Shown piece after piece: positions 60,640-64,000 of a stretch of 64,000 nt of DNA. The number at the start of each line of letters is the position of its first letter. Positions within the stretch are counted from its first letter, which is position 1. Source of the stretch: Owenia fusiformis (Eukaryota > Annelida > Polychaeta > Sabellida > Oweniidae); NCBI GenBank assembly GCA_903813345.2, contig CAIIXF020000002.1, forward strand, positions 4,812,001 through 4,876,000, read 5' to 3'. The notes beneath the pieces are model-generated. The model was not told where the DNA came from. It worked only from the letters and a program-made list of their open reading frames with translations, and did no database searches. The position numbers and the translations under genes were made by a program.

Positions 60640-62585
60640 TTTTAAAAATATTTATTCAAAAACATAAACGCAAAATACATAAACACAAACAATACTTGAA
60701 TCAATAAAACTATGCAAAACGGAAATATACATTATATCCTGGATTAGAATTTATACAATAGTAAAATAGGATTTTCACAGCATTATATACTCTATCAAAA
60801 TTTTGATCCTTATACAATAGTAAAGGTCCAGAAAATCCATTCAATCTTAGTAAGCAGCAAAGGCATTTGTAATTTTCTTAAAATCATGAGCAATATTTAC
60901 TTTTCCTTGCAGTTTAAAAATGTGTTCATAAATATTTAATTTAGATGCTATTTTCGATTTAAAATTTGCTTGTTTATATTGAGTTGGATTGTCTGAGTTT
61001 TTTGTCCAAATTTCATGAATACATTTCATCAATATTGTGTAAAGCAACATTCTAAATTCTAATTTGCTGTTCATGCTTTGGTACCCCAGAAGTATATTTT
61101 TCCAAGTAATATCCACCTTTAGTGTTTCACTTAGAATATTCCATAGATTTTTAATTAACACACAATCATATAATAAATGTCTAATGTCTTGTACAACATT
61201 ACACTCACTACATTCTTTTGGTGTATTCATATTCCACTTATTCACCAGTTTTCCGCAGGCTAAGAAATTATGTAATAGTTTAAAGTTAAATTCTGATAAC
61301 TTTTGGCATTCAATATCTTTTATCTTGTTTTTGTATATATTTCTAAAAGTGATTCTATCGTTCTGAATATTGAAGGATTTTGTCCAATCTGCTTCCATCT
61401 TTGGTCTAATTAATTTATCTTTCAATAGGATTTTATAAAAGAACTTTGAACTTAATTTCTCAAGGTTTTCATATTTGTCATTTCTAAATAGGAAAGAGTT
61501 TGAATGCCTTTTGTTAGCATATTTCATACTTTGTTTACTCTCATATTTAATATTGTGCAAAACAAGTCTAATTTTTAAATATTCGGTCATCCAATTTTGC
61601 TTATTTTTTAATCTTAACAAAACAGTTTTCTCATCAATGAGATTATTTCTCTCGTCAAAAAAGTCCTTGACATAAATAAAACCTGCATTTATCCAATTTT
61701 TCATGTACAAAGTTTCTTTCCTACACAAAAACCGTTTGTTTAAGCATAAAACTTCTGTTCCAGGATGTTTATTTTTCTCTATTTCCTTACATCTATTGTA
61801 TGCACAAAAGACATGTTTGTAGAACATAGTGATCTAAAATCTTAACATTTTCGTCAAAATTTGTTTTGTAAAAATCGTTTATTGTAAAACCAAGCTTATT
61901 TATGATATATTCTGAAATTATTTTAACCGATGTGTTTGTTGTTTTTATACGAGCTAGGTGCCCATGCAGCTTTTAAAGCATCAATTTTACATTGAATGTC
62001 TACCAGATTAATCCCCCCATCAAGTATATTTCCAATTAAAGTATTTCGTTTTACCCAATCCTTTTTCCATAGAAAACCGAAAATAATTTCATTGATTCTT
62101 TTAACAATATCATCGGGTACATCTAGAATACTTAAATTGTACACTAATTTTGAAATTCCAAGAGTGTTAATAACATGTGCTTTGCCAAAGAGGGTCAGTT
62201 TTCTTTTTTTCCATGATTCAAAAAGTTTTTCAAAATTGTTGATCTTGTTGTCCCAGTTTTTTTCTTTGCACAAAGTTTTGTCATTTCCAATATATATTCC
62301 CAGAAATTTTACAGGTTCTACTCCAAAATGAATATTTTCATATTGATGTCCATTACCTTTTAAGTTACCTAACCATATTCCCTCAGTTTTGTCCATATTT
62401 AAATTAAGTCCAGATATTTCAGAATAAATATTTATTTATTTAAGTGCTTTGCGAATAGATTCTTTAGTTGACAATGTGAGGGTGGTATCATCTGCATGTT
62501 GAATTACTTTTATTTCTTTTTTGTCAATTTTAATTCTTTTAATTTTGTAATTTTTTCTCAGCTTATCTGTAATGATTATGTGATT
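60640..62585 (-). mobile_element. Decayed Tx1/L1-like LINE, 3' half of ORF2
   Basis: The minus strand reads from the reverse-transcriptase palm motif (QHADDTTL near 62490, a variant of F/YADD) through the NLNMDKTEGIWLG and FLGIYIG blocks to a C-terminal zinc-knuckle domain (CSECNVVQDIRHLLYDC) and a stop at 60847. An A-rich tail with AATAAA follows near 60650. It is 5'-truncated at about 62585. Lesions include an in-frame TAA after KALK (about 62441) and two frameshifts (about 61930-61960 and 61815-61840). It lies antisense in the presumed receptor intron and cannot be active. Confidence 0.88.
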
Positions 62586-64000
62586 TTTTTGTGTGTTTGT
62601 TCCTTATGAATGGTTTATTGGATGACTGTTAGGTAGTAATAAGTACTTTCAAAAATATATTAAACAATACAATTAGACAAACAGAATATCTTATGCATTT
62701 CTAGTGGTTAGGTATAGCAGAGTGATATTGAGGCCCCATTACTGTAACATAACATGCATGGGTTTGATAGACAGGTCCTCAATAAAATGGTGAATATATG
62801 GATTCCAAAGAAGACACGTCAAAAATGTGACAGACTGTCTTATGTTAGATGAGTGAACAATACCTATAAGGTTTCTGTTGCAATTGACATTCTAGTTTAT
62901 TTAGCCTTCCATATAGTGGGTTGATATTTTATGGAGACCTTGACAAAAAATGATCTCGTTATTGATTCGTCCTTCACCATAGCCGTAGGCAGCGGGGGTT
63001 CGGTGGGTTCGAACGAACCCCCGGTCAGGATTTCCCAAAATATCATTTTGCGGGAAAATGCATATATCCAGAAACTTTAAATTACTGTGCTATTTGAAAA
63101 CTGCATATGAGCAGTAAATGAATTGATATAAATGTTATGGTGAACACGAGAGCCTTATTTTATTAAAAACATGTCATATTGAAATTACACTTCCCTCAAA
63201 ACGTTTGGCAACCTTGGGCACGGGGTGAGTTTTAAAGGCAAGACACCAGAGCATGAGATTTTACATTTAGAAATAACAATAATTTCTAACAATTAACTTA
63301 AAGGCTGCTTCTTCTCGGACAAAATAACCCATCTTGGGCAATGGCTAAGTCAGTGCTTCGTAGGAATTTTGTTTTAAGCCAGTTCTGGTCCAATACGAAG
63401 TTATTGAAGCCGTTTATCGAAAACAATGCAGACGTTATTCCAACATTGACGAATAAATATCTGGAATAGTCGTAAGTGTAGGCCTACATCTCTGTTTTGT
63501 TTTATTTAAATTAAAATTTAGAATATTTCTTGGGACGTCCATATAGGGCTGGCAAGTCCCCGAAACCAATTGCGTTAAACAATTAAAAACGTTGCGAAAT
63601 GAATTATTTAAAAGCGTAATCATTTATAAACACAAGTATTTGTTCAAATTTATTCATTCTTTCATTTGTTCAGTATTTATTTACCCATCACTTTTCCAAA
63701 GAAAAATCAATCATTGCAAAAAATGATTTTATTTTTTCAGATACACTCCACTCATCTAAGAGATTGTATAGAATTCAAATTGTTATCGTTCCAGTTAACT
63801 TGCTCTCCATTTTTATGTTAATGTCATGGTATATTTAGCGAATAAATTACATAATAAAAAACATATGGTATTAATCTTCAAATAATGAAGGCCTAATTTG
63901 TTATCAAGCCGTCTGAACTTAACAAAATACGTTTTATATTCGAACAGTCGCTTGTATTTATATATGATTTATATCCACCAAAACGTTTTTATTATCAGCA
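62586..64000. other. Gene-free right end of the window
   Basis: No gene is supported. A short GC-rich inverted stretch (GGGTTCGGTGGGTTCGAACG and so on, 62990-63040) looks like a transposon relic, and a lone end ACTTCCCTCAAAACGTTTGG is near 63190. Confidence 0.4.

Noticed and set aside
55283-64000. Search for the Cys-loop and TM1-TM4 exons of the receptor
   Set aside because: No frame with the Cys-loop, the PCxMTVILSQ-like TM1 or TM2 region was found on the plus strand, so none is annotated.

Overview
This window is a piece of a nuclear genome from an invertebrate animal, most likely a marine bilaterian; the phylum cannot be settled from sequence alone. Evidence: AT-rich DNA with introns and GT/AG splice sites, a rhodopsin-class GPCR family, exons of a GABA-A/GRD-like receptor subunit, a tRNA-derived SINE, decayed non-LTR retrotransposons, and a dense load of palindromic nonautonomous DNA transposons. 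No prokaryotic features were seen.

Region 1 (1-1762) is gene-free flank with a 405 bp foldback transposon. Region 2 (1763-26640) is a tandem array of about 7 kb units. Each unit carries a two-exon class A GPCR gene on the minus strand plus about 5 kb of 5' flank that includes a 93 bp minisatellite. There is a truncated copy at 1763-1984, intact-looking copies at 7582-9617 and 14167-17023, a frameshifted copy at 21562-23436, and a gene-less partial unit up to about 26640. Comparing the paralogous units exposes recent insertions with their empty sites: a LINE 3' fragment, a SINE, a 33 bp hairpin, and two copies of one large foldback element.

Region 3 (26641-42446) has no recognisable gene. It holds foldback elements, MITEs, a 159 bp satellite (31383-32905) and a satellite rich in AGGTCA half-sites (40548-41692).

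Region 4 (42447 to the end) carries the first three coding exons (42447-42609, 54349-54419, 55059-55282; plus strand) of a GABA-A/GRD-like Cys-loop receptor subunit. The Cys-loop and membrane exons were not found and probably lie to the right of the window. Intron 1 (11.7 kb) and the DNA after exon 3 are packed with MITEs, short tandem repeats, five copies of an 80 bp dispersed repeat and a decayed Tx1/L1-like LINE.

The most notable observations are (a) a set of palindromic elements that begin CAC, end GTG and are flanked by 5 bp direct repeats, a combination known from the Transib/RAG transposase superfamily; (b) the young GPCR array, in which the N-terminal ectodomain diverges about three times faster than the membrane core; and (c) a satellite with repeated DR4 nuclear-receptor-type half-sites just upstream of the receptor gene.
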